From Paragorgia papillata (lineage: Eukaryota; Cnidaria; Anthozoa; Scleralcyonacea; Coralliidae), in the NCBI GenBank assembly GCA_035771165.1, contig JAWNZC010000413.1, positions 930,001 through 994,000 of the forward strand: a stretch of DNA of 64,000 nucleotides, given 5' to 3'. This document shows positions 33,096 through 43,501 of the stretch, one piece after another. Below the pieces are notes generated by a model. That model searched no databases and was not told where the DNA came from. It saw nothing but the letters and a program-made list of their open reading frames with translations. A program made the translations under genes and the position numbers. Numbering within the stretch: position 1 is the stretch's first letter; each line of letters begins with the position of its first letter.

Positions 33096-33725
33096 GGCGG
33101 TGTCACATTAGCCACGAAGTGCACAGAGTTGCCTGTGGAGTAGGGTAAAGGTTGTTGTCCCATTTGAGGCAGCACTTCACTTGCGATAGTAACTTCTAGT
33201 TAGAATGAGTTATCGAGAGAAAATGGACTAGGAACTAGTCAGGCCTGGTTAAATATAAAACGAAATTGAGTATATCCACGTCATGTAAACAAAGAACAAC
33301 TAAACAACCAGAATCACGTAAGAACACAATGACGTAGTTACGTGCTTATGTTTAGTTTAAAATTAATGAAATTACATAATGGAATCAGGAATGTTGACAG
33401 AAGAGAGCTAAAGCAAGTGGTATTTAATGGCTGCGAAATCGTAGGATTTTTCAAAACTTCAATAGATTTCTTCATTCTTTGACTGAAGTAGTGTCGCTGA
33501 ATAGAAGTGAAGAATTCTTCTATTTTATATTGGGACCATACTCCCATGCAAGCGTGTTTCGCCGCAGCAGATTTTTCAAGCTAAGCTTTAGCGTAAGAGA
33601 GAGAGACAACTTTATTTAATAACGGTAATTCCATCAATTTACAAAATTGTTTTTCAAGAAAGCCGTTAAAAAGTGTGTGTGTGTGGGGGGGGGGGGGGGG
33701 GGGGGAAGTACGATATATTTACATT

Positions 33726-34067
33726 TTAAAAATTATGACAATTAATTAGAGTTTTGAAATTATTTACAGAAGATGCATTTTTAATCATTGATGGCAGTCC
33801 ATTCCATAAAACGGCACCGCTGTACGCTAAACTACGTTTTAAATACTCGGATCGGGGCAATGGAATTTTAACATTTACTTCCGAGTTCCGTAAATTATGA
33901 TTATGTGTCTCATTTACAGGAACGAACATTTCATTCAAAATAACTTGGAGAAATACCGTTAATAATTTTGTACATATTAAGGAACACTTTTGTTGACTTC
34001 TCCTAGTTTGGAGATTGCACCAGTTTAACGTGGATAAAATTTCCGTAGATCTAATCTCGTATCTCAT
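33726..34067 (-). pseudogene. LINE 3'-terminal ORF fragment
   Basis: On the - strand the frame contains HNHNLRNSEVNVKIPLPRSE, then YLKRSLAYSGAVLWNGLP and NNFKTLI. The combination LRN...LPxxxxxxxKrSxxYxGaxlWNxLP is the conserved tail of CR1/L2-like and related non-LTR RT proteins. The same element can be traced upstream to about 34170 in another frame (RRELTKRYSMAVKSLAFQDE). The RT core is missing; this is a 5'-truncated insertion. Confidence 0.75.
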
Positions 34068-34559
34068 ATATAGGCCTTATGTTCCTTCAGATTAAGCTCA
34101 TCTTGAAAAGCTAACGATTTTACAGCCATTGAGTACCGCTTCGTTAGCTCTCTTCGGTCAACAATCCTGATCCATTATGTAATTTACTTAATTTTAAAAT
34201 AAACATAAGCATGTAACTACGCTTTATTATATGGCACGAATTACTTCCAGTAAAACCACGCGCTGTGATTGGTTGCTGATGTGGCGAGATTTCTCCGTAA
34301 TGCCCGCGGACATTATGAAAATTGTTAATGCCCTACGATTGGAAACAAACAAAACATCCCCATAAGAAAGTTTTTGCTGCAAAACGACGAAAATAAATGA
34401 AATAAATGAGGATGAATATTATAGAAGTAAATTTTAGTAATCCAGACGAGAATGAAACAATAGAAACTGATAACACTAGTCCGGTGTTTTTACGAACTTA
34501 AAGGAAGCGAAGACCATGCAAGAAATACAAGATTGATTTTGTGACAAAAAGTGCCATAT

Positions 34560-34722
34560 AATAAACTACTTAATAACCTGGACCGTTCGGCGTTCGGTCT
34601 TTACGGTAAAATATCAAACCTCGACCTTGAACGTATTAACCTCGCTATCGCTCCGTCGATACAACAAGACCTCGGTTTGATATTTTACCGTAAAGACCTC
34701 ACTCTCGGTTATTAAGTAGTTA
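34560..34722. repeat. Foldback palindrome
   Basis: The arms GTCTTTACGGTAAAATATCA and TGATATTTTACCGTAAAGAC are perfect complements, with outer AATAACC...GGTTATT. The loop contains AACCTCGCTATCGCTCC. Similar in design to the other foldbacks in the window. Confidence 0.75.
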
Positions 34723-34805
34723 ATAATTGTGTTCTTATGTTATTCTGGTTGTTTAGTTGTTTTGTTTATATGACGTGAGCCAAGGCTCACACAATGTTGG
34801 CATTT

Positions 34806-34850
34806 GCTTTGATGAAGACCTGAGTCAACAGGTCGAAAGCTCAATAAACG
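34806..34850 (+). other. Hammerhead-like motif (degenerate)
   Basis: TTTGATGA-A-GACCTG-AGTCAA-CAGGTC-GAAAG has the order core, perfect 6-bp stem II, GAAA of a hammerhead ribozyme, but the first core base is T in place of C. Stem I and stem III partners are not evident. Likely a retroelement terminal remnant. Confidence 0.3.
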
Positions 34851-34905
34851 TGGTGTTTCTACAAATTCTCGCTTCAATTTGTCACCATGCAACCATTGAA
34901 GTAAT

Positions 34906-34939
34906 TCATTTCATTTCATTTCATTTCATTTCATTTCAG
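34906..34939. repeat. (ATTTC)n microsatellite forming an acceptor tract
   Basis: About six copies of the pentamer end exactly at the AG acceptor of the next LIS1 exon (34938-34939), so the repeat itself supplies the pyrimidine-rich tract used for splicing. Confidence 0.85.
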
Positions 34940-35096
34940 ACGGGACACGATAATTGGGTTCGTGGCGTCCTTTTCCATCCTGGAGGCAAATATATTGTCA
35001 GTTGCTCCGACGATAAGACGCTAAGGATGTGGGATTTTAAAAACAGGCGATGTGCGAAAACCTTAATGGCACACGAACACTTTGCCACGTGTCTCG
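34940..35096 (+). CDS. PAFAH1B1: LIS1 exon: blades 6-7
   Basis: Encodes [20 protein letters not shown], then [20 protein letters not shown] and [12 protein letters not shown]. Blade 6 (GHDNWVRGV...DDKTLRMWD) and the opening of blade 7 (AHEHFATCL) are both strongly LIS1-like. The acceptor is at 34938-34939 and the donor GTATGT at 35097. It exits after one base of the Asp codon completed at 37589. Confidence 0.95.
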
Positions 35097-35331
35097 GTAT
35101 GTGGAATGAGGTTACATCTTTTTTAAAAATGTTACTTTCTACAGTAAGTTGCACCGGCACATTCTGGCGTAGCCTGCGAGCAGACGTGCTGGGAGTTTAG
35201 ATAGCATTGGTGAGAAAGAACGTCTGCCATCAAACCCTCGACACCTGGCATGTAAACAAACTGCAAGGCAACTCGCCTTCGACGTATCTACACTGGCGAA
35301 ATAAACGCCTACTTACACACCATATCGTTAA

Positions 35332-35736
35332 AGTACTTATAAATTACTGGTATTAATTCTAATAGAATCTAATAACAATACTGTTATATTGAGAGTTGCA
35401 TTATTTTCCAAAATGGTAATGAGGGTGACGTTTATGTAGGCAATTGTCTTTCTTCTTTCTTTTTGTAACCGCTTGAAGATTTGAGTGCAAAAAATAATAA
35501 AATATAGAATATACTATTCAAGTGAGCCATTAACATGTGAATTGGGTAATATTTCTCTTGGAATAACACATTGTGTATGCAAATCATGCCTACATTCATC
35601 CTCATTACCATTTTGGAAATACAAACCTCAATATAACAACAAATAAAAGTTCAAATCAAAAAAATATTTTAACATTCAACTATTCACGTTACATAGAATC
35701 CATACCAGTAATATCGTATTTGGGGTTATAGGCACT
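35332..35736. mobile_element. TTAA MITE (AGTGCYTATA family), copy 2
   Basis: 405 bp flanked by TTAA at 35328-35331 and 35737-35740. The termini AGTACTTATAAAT and TTATAGGCACT are inverted. Near-identical blocks are shared with 11979-12435 (for example ACTATTCACGTTACATAGAA near the right end). No gene. Confidence 0.8.
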
Positions 35737-36239
35737 TTAATTGACTGCCATTCCCCTGCAATAAAAGGAAACTTCGCGATTTCCTTCTAATCCTATTTAA
35801 GTATCCAAGGCAGTTGATTTGCCAATTCTCATTTCACTGGCCGCTTTTTGCAGAAGCTGACGCCGATTTCACTGGGGATTTTTCTGTTGAGCAAAACGTC
35901 TCGGCTTAACAGCAACGGACCTTAATTATTTAAAAGTTAACTGAACGATTTTGTCTCGACCCAAGCATAAATATTATTAAACAATCCCAGCCACATTCTG
36001 ATAATGAAAGTGAAAGTGAAAGTTAGAAAATTGTTATTAACCGTTAGGCCAATCATAATAGAAGCGGAAGTAGCAGATACGTTATAAGCCAATCAGAACA
36101 TTAGTCCGCCACACGGACTAGAGAATTTATTTTTGAATGAATTGTCCGCAGTCCCAAATGGGAAATTAGTGTTGACGTTCAACATGTAGTTTGCTGGTAG
36201 ACCCTGAAGCTTTGTGAGGTATTCTGGCGATAGACAGAC

Positions 36240-36386
<147 letters not shown>

Positions 36387-36597
36387 GTGAACCATATAAT
36401 CTCTTGGCGGAGGTAATAATTTATGTGTAATTTATCCCATGACACACCCAAAATTCATTGTTCCAAGAGACGCGTTAAATCCTTTATCCAACTGTCTTAC
36501 ATATCATGCACAAGAAGCTGTATATTATTTGATTTGAAAACACCGCGACGTGTGTTGAAAAACGAGGCGATAGTATGGTAATAAAGATTATTATTAT

Positions 36598-37500
36598 ATA
36601 GCATGCTATCGGATATGAGCTTTTGCGTAATCTGATTAGTTCCCTACTACCAGGCTATCAGCTCATATCCTACTGGTAGAGGAAAAACAAGATGGCGGCA
36701 TGTTTTTTTAAACTGCCGAAAAGAGTTGAAATTGACGGATTTTTATACAGAAAAACATCAACACCCTCAAACCAATGTATAAAAAAAACAACATTGTGTA
36801 AAAATACATTAACAAATACACAATTTAGCATGTTAAATGGTAAAATTCAGCTAAAAATTACGTCTTTTTACTTCAAAAACCCGACTAAATTAACAGGTTG
36901 ATATTAATTTGTTGCCAAACAAAGAAACTCGCGGTTAAAATCAAGCTTACAACACATATTTCGTAGGAGATTACCAGTAAAGAGACTTTTTTTTATTTAG
37001 ATAAGCATTTGGAGTAGTAAAAAGCATGTTCTTTTTCAAAAACAACCAACTAAGTAATTTAGTTTCACTGCCGAAGGTGTTTCAGTTTCATTTTTGCATG
37101 AAATCAAAACCTTTTTCACGACAGCAACGCTTATATAAACAACTGACCCACCTTTTGACTTCATAAAGGTACCTTTTAATCTTTTTTGTTGATCTGCTTA
37201 ACATTTTTTGCCTCTCGAGCAACATTTATACAATATTTCGAAGCTGTTTACCGAACAGCTCAGCGAGAAACTCTATGTGAATGCATCATTACGCATGGCG
37301 GAAGTATTAGTTGCCTATGCCGGAAGTTTGTTGTTTCAAACATTTCGCTGTAATTTTGTCTCTTGTACTGTGCTTGGCTATATAATAAAACAGTTATACC
37401 ATTCGCCCGCGTTGTATACGAACTAATAGCCAACTCGGCGAAGCGCCTCGTTGGCTATGAGCTCATATACAACTCGAGCTCATGGTATAACTGTTGATTA
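36598..37500. repeat. Dispersed repeat family B, copy 2
   Basis: The left end (GCATGCTATCGGATATGAGC, CTAGTAGTAGGG-like text) matches 13560-13668 inverted. The right end (37395-37500) is a foldback with arms GTTATACCAT and ATGGTATAAC and tip CTCGGCGAAGCGCCTCG. An ATG at 36692 opens 69 codons (MAACFFKLPKRVEIDGFLYR...) of unknown identity. Confidence 0.5.
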
Positions 37501-37588
37501 TATATTACAGTTTTATCATTTAATCTGATGGAACACTGTTGCTCATGTTTTAAATCTTAATTTTCTGCTAACGTTATTCATTTTTTAG

Positions 37589-37662
37589 ATTTTCACAAAT
37601 CTGCTCCCTTTGTGGTCACTGGCAGTGTCGATCAATCCATCCGAATATGGGAATGTCGTTAG
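37589..37662 (+). CDS. PAFAH1B1: LIS1 last exon: end of blade 7 and stop
   Basis: Encodes [20 protein letters not shown], then ECR and TAG at 37660-37662. LIS1 proteins end exactly at ...VWECR, so the C-terminus is complete. The acceptor is TTTTTTAG at 37581-37588. The 3' UTR follows. Confidence 0.95.
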
Positions 37663-38006
37663 ACTTGTTATTTCCTCACGTTGTCGGCCTTGATGAAGGA
37701 TTTCGGATGCGCTGTCAATGGTGGGCCAAGCATGCAGGGTAGAGATAACAATAGAAAACACACAAAGGCACACGAAATTGCCACTCGATAAATGTCCCCT
37801 ATCCCCCGTCAACAGATTAAATTAAGATATTGGACAGTCATTTTTGCATAAGAAGTCATCTGTTGTTTTGAGATGTGATTGGAACGTGATGGATATTATA
37901 TACTAGGCAATATATTATACGTAGGTTATATAGGATTCTAAACAAAACCTAGTGGCCAAATGCTCATATTTCAATAGCCACACCAGAATTACATTTCTGA
38001 TATTAT

Positions 38007-38012
38007 AATAAA
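38007..38012 (+). terminator. Candidate LIS1 polyadenylation signal AATAAA
   Basis: AATAAA lies 345 bp after the LIS1 stop codon and just upstream of the TTAA element that starts at 38272. It is the first exact AATAAA I find after the stop. Use cannot be shown from sequence alone. Confidence 0.5.
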
Positions 38013-38401
38013 GCATATCTTTAGGTTTTTCATTTTTGTCCGTTGACTTAATGGTATACCAGGGTTATTGATTTAAGAAATGTACGTGCTTTTGTCGAGT
38101 TAGATCATTTTACGAGTTAACTTCGGGCTCGAGTCAAATTTGAGTCACATTAACCCCTTGTCGCCTGTATTGTTCCTTTTGAACGATGCAGACTTTAGTG
38201 TTTTACTCTAGTTAACGCCATGCAGGCGATTTGACTTGCCAAGGGGAGAGCTCTCGGGCACCAAGGGTTAAGGTGGCTCAATACAGTTTTTATTAAAGGG
38301 ACTGGGCACTACTTTTTTGTTGCGCGTGTAATCGCGAAATTACACGCGCGCATATTTTCGGCATTTAAATGTCCCGCGGGAAATTATGAAAACAAACAAA
38401 C

Positions 38402-39112
38402 ATGGCTGCATTTTGCCGATTTTTACGTCCTTTGGCTTCAGGATTTCGCATGCTATACCACATTGAAAATACAGATATATTAGGTTTTGGCATTAAGAGA
38501 ACAGAAATTTTTTTCTGGCCTGGAAAATTCTTCACCGAAAAGTCAAGACCGTGTCAAATTTGGCTGCCAAACCGCGAAAATGACCGCAACGAAAACTACG
38601 TAAAACCGCAGCGATTTTCGCCAACACTTGGACTCGGTTTCCTAGCAGCTGTTTTCACAGTTCTTTCTCTCCAGAAACTGGAAGCAGGAAAAGATGAAGC
38701 GAGTGACTTTGCAACACCGCATACAAACAACGTGGAGCAAATAAAGAGCGACAAAGGCAGATATGTAAAGAAAACTACTGTAGAGTCTTTGGAGAAGCAA
38801 GCAAACAAGTTGAAGCGAATGAACCTCTTACGAAAAGCAAAACGAAAACTAGAATTTGTAGAAAACACCAATGATACGAGTGCGACAAAAAAAAAGGATT
38901 ACATGAAATAAAGAAGTGAGTGCAATTGTTCAGAATAATTAGTCACTTATTTAATGCGACCCTAATTTTTGACTTTAATACTTTATATTCTGCTCTAATT
39001 AAATTAAAGAGACAACAACACGAAAATGCTTCCCAAACACCACAAGGGTCCCGCATTTTTGATGTGGAGCTTTTAAGTACGAGTCTTACTGCTTGCAGTC
39101 ATTGCCTTACAG
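38402..39112 (+). CDS. TTAA-element transposase, exons 1 and 2 (N-terminal part)
   Basis: Exon 1 begins at ATG 38402 (MAAFCRFLRP...) and is basic toward its end (LKRMNLLRKAKRKLEF), probably nuclear-localising. It is followed by an A-run of nine (38887-38895) after which the frame stops at 38909. With one more A, the frame would reach a donor (GTGAGT at 38916) and splice in phase to an acceptor AG at 39010-39011. Exon 2 then reads QQHENASQTPQGSRIFDVEL and ACSHCLTG to a donor at 39113. RIFDVELL...CSHC is the start of the Mutator-like transposase domain. The missing A may be decay or a sequencing error. Confidence 0.6.
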
Positions 39113-39489
39113 GTTTGTATATATTATTATCATATACCAGAAGCTTTACATGCATCTAAGTTTAATCCATTCCTGTTGACCCCGACCTCAGCCCCTTCTC
39201 TCTGCTGAATAAAATTATCCTGAGTTCAGGAATGGGTTATAGAAATTTTTTTAACCTATACCTAATCATTGCTGTTAAGACTGGTCTCAGCCCTTTCACA
39301 ATGGTGAATAAAATTGTCTAGTGTTAGCCAGAATAAATACTCTAGCATTGTCCAGCCAGAGTAAAAGAATAAAGGCTATGCTGGACACGAACACCAAAAT
39401 ATCAGACAGTATACAGTAATAAATGTCAACCACAACATTATTACAAAATAATATTTTAGTTTAGCATAGTTGAGAAATTGCAGCTTGAT

Positions 39490-39870
39490 GTTAGTAAATT
39501 GGTGTTGTTTTTGCTGTACAAGCTGTGTTTAGTTGTTAGTAGTTAGTACTCAGAAAACCTCTGAGCTCTGGTCTGGACCAGACTTCTGAGCTTGTGCTGC
39601 AAAAAAAACAATTTACTACCATAACATCAAGCTACAATTTCTCACTCAACTAAAAACATTTAACTGAAAATTTACTGTTACAATAATGACTCATTACCAG
39701 GTTTAAATAGAGTAGCTAACCTTGCTCTGAGTTCTAGTAGCCCAATATAGACATCTAGCTATCACTCAGAAGGTTGTGAGCTTGAGTCCTGTCTATATAG
39801 TTCAGAAGTGGTTCTGCATACAGTATTAACAATTGAACACAGCTTGTACAGCAAAAACAATAAGATAATA
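39490..39870. repeat. SINE-like pieces in the transposase intron
   Basis: CTTGTACAGCAAAAACA near 39843 and the complement TTTTGCTGTACAAGCTG near 39510 repeat the tail motif of the SINE at 2483-2845. Between them, GAGCTTGAGTCCTGTCTATA resembles a degenerate B box. Two opposed copies, inserted in the intron between exons 2 and 3. Confidence 0.55.
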
Positions 39871-39893
39871 TTTGGCTTATAAATTACTTCTAG

Positions 39894-40204
39894 GTCCATT
39901 GTCACTTAGCAACGTAATTAAAGAGGATATGGTTGGTCTTGCAAGTATCTTTGAAATTAAATGCCATGTATGTGGAAGGATCAACAAGCTGAAAACATCT
40001 TCAGAACACAGAACTGGAAAGCGTGGGCGATTAACATTTGACATCAATTCTCGGGCTGTACTTGGTTCACTGCATACTGGTATAGGCAATACACATTTGA
40101 ACAACCTCTTGTCAACAATGAACATTCCAACAATGAACAATGCCACTTTCAAATCACGGGAACGGGAAGTTGGAAAAGCTGTTCTCAAATTCATGAATAA
40201 TTCA
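39894..40204 (+). CDS. TTAA-element transposase, exon 3
   Basis: Follows an AG acceptor at 39892-39893 and reads GPLSLSNVIKEDMVGLASIF, IKCHVCGRINKLKT, FDINSRAVLGSLHTGIGNTH and NNATFKSREREVGKAVLKF. The C-x2-C pair, FDINxRAVLGxLHxGIGxTHxNNLL and the REREVGKAV segment are typical of the central Mutator-like (PF20700-type) transposase region. The frame then stops at 40205. The continuation of the domain is found at about 41175-41213, after about 1 kb carrying a recombinase segment in the opposite orientation, which suggests the coding region was interrupted here. Confidence 0.7.
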
Positions 40205-40398
40205 TGAGCATTTTACTCAATCAGACAGCTCCATTCCGTCACATGAATGGGCTGTGAAACACGGTAAAGCGCTGCATCAAACACTAGTGTTTCTCCATCA
40301 AACTTATCAAACACTAGTGTTTCATTTATGTTAATTAAACAAGAAACACGATACGATTGCAGGTTATGTTTATTAGCACACAATTTCACTACATATTT

Positions 40399-41060
40399 TC
40401 ACACTTCATTAATTCGTTGACATACATTAACATGAACATTTATATTACAATTCGTAAACACTCCAGAACACAATAATTCACCAGTAAGCGCCCCCGAATT
40501 ACCAACCTCTAAACTAGCTTTGGAGATTTCGTTACTTGTAGATGAGGAACTCCCACCTAAGCTAACTTTGGCTGCCAGTACGTTAGATACATCAACGGCT
40601 TTCGCTTCACTACATTTCTCGTACTTATATAAAGCGTTTGATCTGTGGCCCGTCCTATCCCTAATCAACTGCTCTTCAACACCTCCGTTAAACAAGGTAG
40701 ATGCACATGTTACTCGCAATGAATGGCTTGTTGGAACCGCATTTTCCATTACCAATTGCTCCTCGTCGACCGTTTTCGGCATTCGAAAACGTGATAATGC
40801 CATCTCTCGTTAAAAATAACAGCGACTCCCTCTACTTACGCTATTTGTCTCAAAATAATAAAAACCACAGAATCGCACGCCTTTATACTCTTTGAACAAC
40901 TACAACATTCCACATCCAAACAAATACAAACCTCACTGACGTTTAACGTTGAAACAGAGCGTATGACAAAACATCCGCAAGTCCCACAACGGTAGCTCAT
41001 TGGTTCATTCTCTTTCATTTGAGAAGCCATTTCAAAAACTCGTTCTGCGTGTTTGATCAC
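40399..41060 (-). CDS. Tyrosine recombinase (Crypton-like) C-terminal part inside the TTAA element
   Basis: On the - strand the frame from about 40803 contains SHSLRVTCASTLFNGGVEEQ, then LIRDRTGHRSNALYKYEK. HSLR supplies the H-x-x-R of a tyrosine recombinase, GHRS the second histidine and YKY the candidate nucleophilic tyrosine. The spacing matches Crypton-type and related metazoan YR genes. The first catalytic arginine lies upstream and is not visible. A further - strand frame (41060-40836) is cysteine-rich (RCGTCGC, CCSCSKS) and unassigned. It lies antisense to and between two coding parts of the TTAA transposase. A host-gene paralogue is an alternative reading. Confidence 0.65.
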
Positions 41061-41174
41061 GGTATCAAAACACGAGAAAGCTAATGAATCTCGAGGGGCG
41101 AAGCCCCGAGAGATTCATTAGCTTTCGAGTGTTTTGATACCGTGATCAAACACTTGAACTCGTTTTTGAAATAG
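41028..41174. repeat. Foldback palindrome with CTCGAGGGGCGAAGCCCCGAG tip region
   Basis: The arms GTGTTTGATCACGGTATCAA and TTGATACCGTGATCAAACAC are perfect complements. They continue through AGCTAATGAATCTCG to the tip GGGGCGAAGCCCC, with an outer TTTCAAAAACTCG / CGAGTTTTTGAAA match. It separates the recombinase segment from the downstream transposase exon. No gene of its own. Confidence 0.85.
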
Positions 41175-41212
41175 TTCTTGAATGCCTTGTTCAAACAAGC
41201 TGCAAGAAAAAC

Positions 41213-43501
41213 ATGCAAACTGAAAAGGAGAATGCTGTATCAAATGGGGCAGTTGCAGATGAAAATGGTTTGGTTGGATTTCCTGTGTCATATGACATGG
41301 GATGGCAAAAGCGAGGAAAGGGACACAATTTATTGACAGGACAAGGGACAGTTATGGGACTAACAACAGGGAATGTTTTGGCTTATGCAACTAAATGTAA
41401 GTTCTGCAGAGTGTGTGATAGTGCCAAAAAGCAAGGGAAACTACCACGACAGCATGATTGCCGAAAAAACCATGTTGGCTCATCCAAAGCTATGGAACCA
41501 ACTGTTGCGTGTGAGCTATGGAATGCCGCCCCAAAGGAAAATGTGAAATTTTCAATTTATGTGGGAGATGATGATACAACCACACAAAGTCATCTTCACC
41601 AAAATGTTCCTTACGGAGTAGATAAGTGGTCAGATATTATACATGCAAAACGTTCACTAATAACAAGGCTATACAATCTTTCAACTCGATGTAAATTTCC
41701 AAATTCATCTACTTTAAGCCAAAAAGTCATTAACTATTTAGGAAAATGTTTTACATACTGCATAGCACAAAATTCAAATGTAACTAGTTTAAAATTAGCT
41801 TTAAAGTGCATTGTTCCTCATGCTTTTGGAGACCATCAAGGTTGTAGTCCCTCATGGTGTGGTTACAAGAAAGATCCTTTGACATACAAACATAGAGATC
41901 TTCCATACAATAAAGACTTGGAAGGTAATGAGTTAAAACAATCACTTACCAGTTTGTTCGATGAATATGCAACGGACATTGTAGCAGCAAAACTAGTGCC
42001 ATTTGCAAACTCGCAGAGAAATGAATCAATGAATAGTACAGTTGGAAGTAAGAATCCTAAGATCAGGTTTTACGGAGGAAGTGAAAGCAATGACTTTCGT
42101 GTTGCATGTGCAGTAGCCCAAAAAAACATTGGATACTCCTATACCAACAAAACATTGGAATCTCTTGATATAGATCCTGGAAACACTTGCATCCTACACA
42201 ACACCAGTATGGACAAAAAACAAGAAAATGATAAAGTACGCAAGTCCTGTAAAAAATTTAAAACAAGACGTCATCAACTGCTATCTCAAAGAATTTCAAA
42301 AAACACAAAGAAAGAAGCAAGAGAAGGTAAAACCTACGAAACGGGTATTGGGCTCAATCTTCAACTAGAAGATACTACATCCCAGTCTACTACAATTAAT
42401 ACAGATGATACAGATATTGATAAAATCGTTGTTGGTATAACACAAAAGCAATGTGAAGAATTTGAGAAGTTAGTTCCTTGTTGCATAGAGAGGCCAACCA
42501 AACTGTACCTAACTTATAATCCAAGCAAAATGTACCAGTTCGTAATATTTGACACGGAAACAACATCTACAGGCAGAAGCGCAGAGATTTGCCAGCTATC
42601 AGCAGTCACTCAAACTGGTGCAACATACTCTACATATATTCTTCCTAAAGGTTGTGTTAGTTTCAGTGCATCAAGAGTAAATAATCTTACAGTGGAATAC
42701 ATAAAAGGAACAAGAACATTGTGTAAGAGTTCTCACCCTGTAAATTCAGTCTCCCTTGATGCCGCCTTGGAATCGTTCATCAAGTTCCTTCAAGATCCAC
42801 ACAACAGTTCACATTCAACCAGTAACAGCTCAATTACAGTTCTTGTCGGACATAATTCAGCCACCTTCGACGTCCCAACACTTCTTCGCAATGCTGGTAT
42901 ATTATTCGAAAAACAACTTCACGAAATGAATGTGTATTTTGGAGATAGTTTAGCGCTTATAAGATCGTTACTTCTGCGCCATCATTCCCCGCTGAAGCAA
43001 TCGAACGGAGAGTACTGCCAATCCAATCAGAGCAGCGTTTACAAATGCTTGTTTGGCGAAGATTTCGATGCCCACGATGCTCTGGAAGATGTAATTGCAC
43101 TAAAGAAGATCCTGTTCAGTTCTGAACTGGCTATTGATGTCGAGACAATAGTAAATTTCAGCCAGATTCATTCAGTTCGTGATGCAAAAACTGACTTGGA
43201 TTACATCGATCGTCGTCATAATATTCTTCAAAGCTTCGTAACTGGCAATCTTCATTGTCCAAACAAAGATCCAAGTCCGATCAGCCGAGGAATGGCTCTT
43301 AAAATTGCTGGTAGTGGATTGGCATACAACGATCTTTCTACCTTGTACCACAATTTTGGTGAAGTTGGTGTCGTTGGAATATTGAGCATGCCACCGAATC
43401 ATCCAGAGCGTCATAAAGTATGTAAACCACGAGTAACCAAGAATAAAAGAATCCTCCAAAACATTGTTAAGCACTTTCGATCTAACAGTCGAGCTATATA
43501 G
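41213..43501 (+). CDS. Mutator-like DDE transposase fused to DEDDh exonuclease (exon 4)
   Basis: Open frame of 762 codons from the ATG at 41213; similarity extends upstream to about 41175 (VQTSCKKN), so this ATG is probably internal to an exon. Residues 20-330 form the catalytic Mutator-like transposase region: VSYDMGW (D28), C-x2-C pairs at 62-68, HDCRKNHVGSSKAMEP, YVGDDDTTT (D119-121), VPYGVDKWSDIIHAKRSL, and NSQRNESMNSTVGSKNPK (E271). D28, D119 and E271 are the likely DDE triad. Residues about 441-680 are a DnaQ-like 3'-5' exonuclease: FDTET (D447, E449), VGHNSATFDVPTLL, and HDALEDV, the H-x4-D of DEDDh. Uninterrupted frame and intact motifs suggest recent activity. The role of the exonuclease in transposition is unknown to me. 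Confidence 0.85.
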   Translation: MQTEKENAVSNGAVADENGLVGFPVSYDMGWQKRGKGHNLLTGQGTVMGLTTGNVLAYATKCKFCRVCDSAKKQGKLPRQHDCRKNHVGSSKAMEPTVACELWNAAPKENVKFSIYVGDDDTTTQSHLHQNVPYGVDKWSDIIHAKRSLITRLYNLSTRCKFPNSSTLSQKVINYLGKCFTYCIAQNSNVTSLKLALKCIVPHAFGDHQGCSPSWCGYKKDPLTYKHRDLPYNKDLEGNELKQSLTSLFDEYATDIVAAKLVPFANSQRNESMNSTVGSKNPKIRFYGGSESNDFRVACAVAQKNIGYSYTNKTLESLDIDPGNTCILHNTSMDKKQENDKVRKSCKKFKTRRHQLLSQRISKNTKKEAREGKTYETGIGLNLQLEDTTSQSTTINTDDTDIDKIVVGITQKQCEEFEKLVPCCIERPTKLYLTYNPSKMYQFVIFDTETTSTGRSAEICQLSAVTQTGATYSTYILPKGCVSFSASRVNNLTVEYIKGTRTLCKSSHPVNSVSLDAALESFIKFLQDPHNSSHSTSNSSITVLVGHNSATFDVPTLLRNAGILFEKQLHEMNVYFGDSLALIRSLLLRHHSPLKQSNGEYCQSNQSSVYKCLFGEDFDAHDALEDVIALKKILFSSELAIDVETIVNFSQIHSVRDAKTDLDYIDRRHNILQSFVTGNLHCPNKDPSPISRGMALKIAGSGLAYNDLSTLYHNFGEVGVVGILSMPPNHPERHKVCKPRVTKNKRILQNIVKHFRSNSRAI

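Larger units (their letters stand above)
33278..34776. mobile_element. Element with about 55-bp inverted termini, holding a LINE fragment and a foldback
   Basis: The left terminus region AACTAAACAACCAGAAT and GTAAGAACACAA is complemented at 34735-34776 (ATTCTGGTTGTTTAGTT), with ACGTCAT outermost. It encloses a - strand LINE 3' remnant, a G-run (33685-33705) and a foldback (34560-34722). No transposase or clear duplication of the target site. Confidence 0.6.

Noticed and set aside
32755..33175. Pro/His-rich frames on the - strand
   Set aside because: They are translations of the 21-bp minisatellite at 33002-33095.
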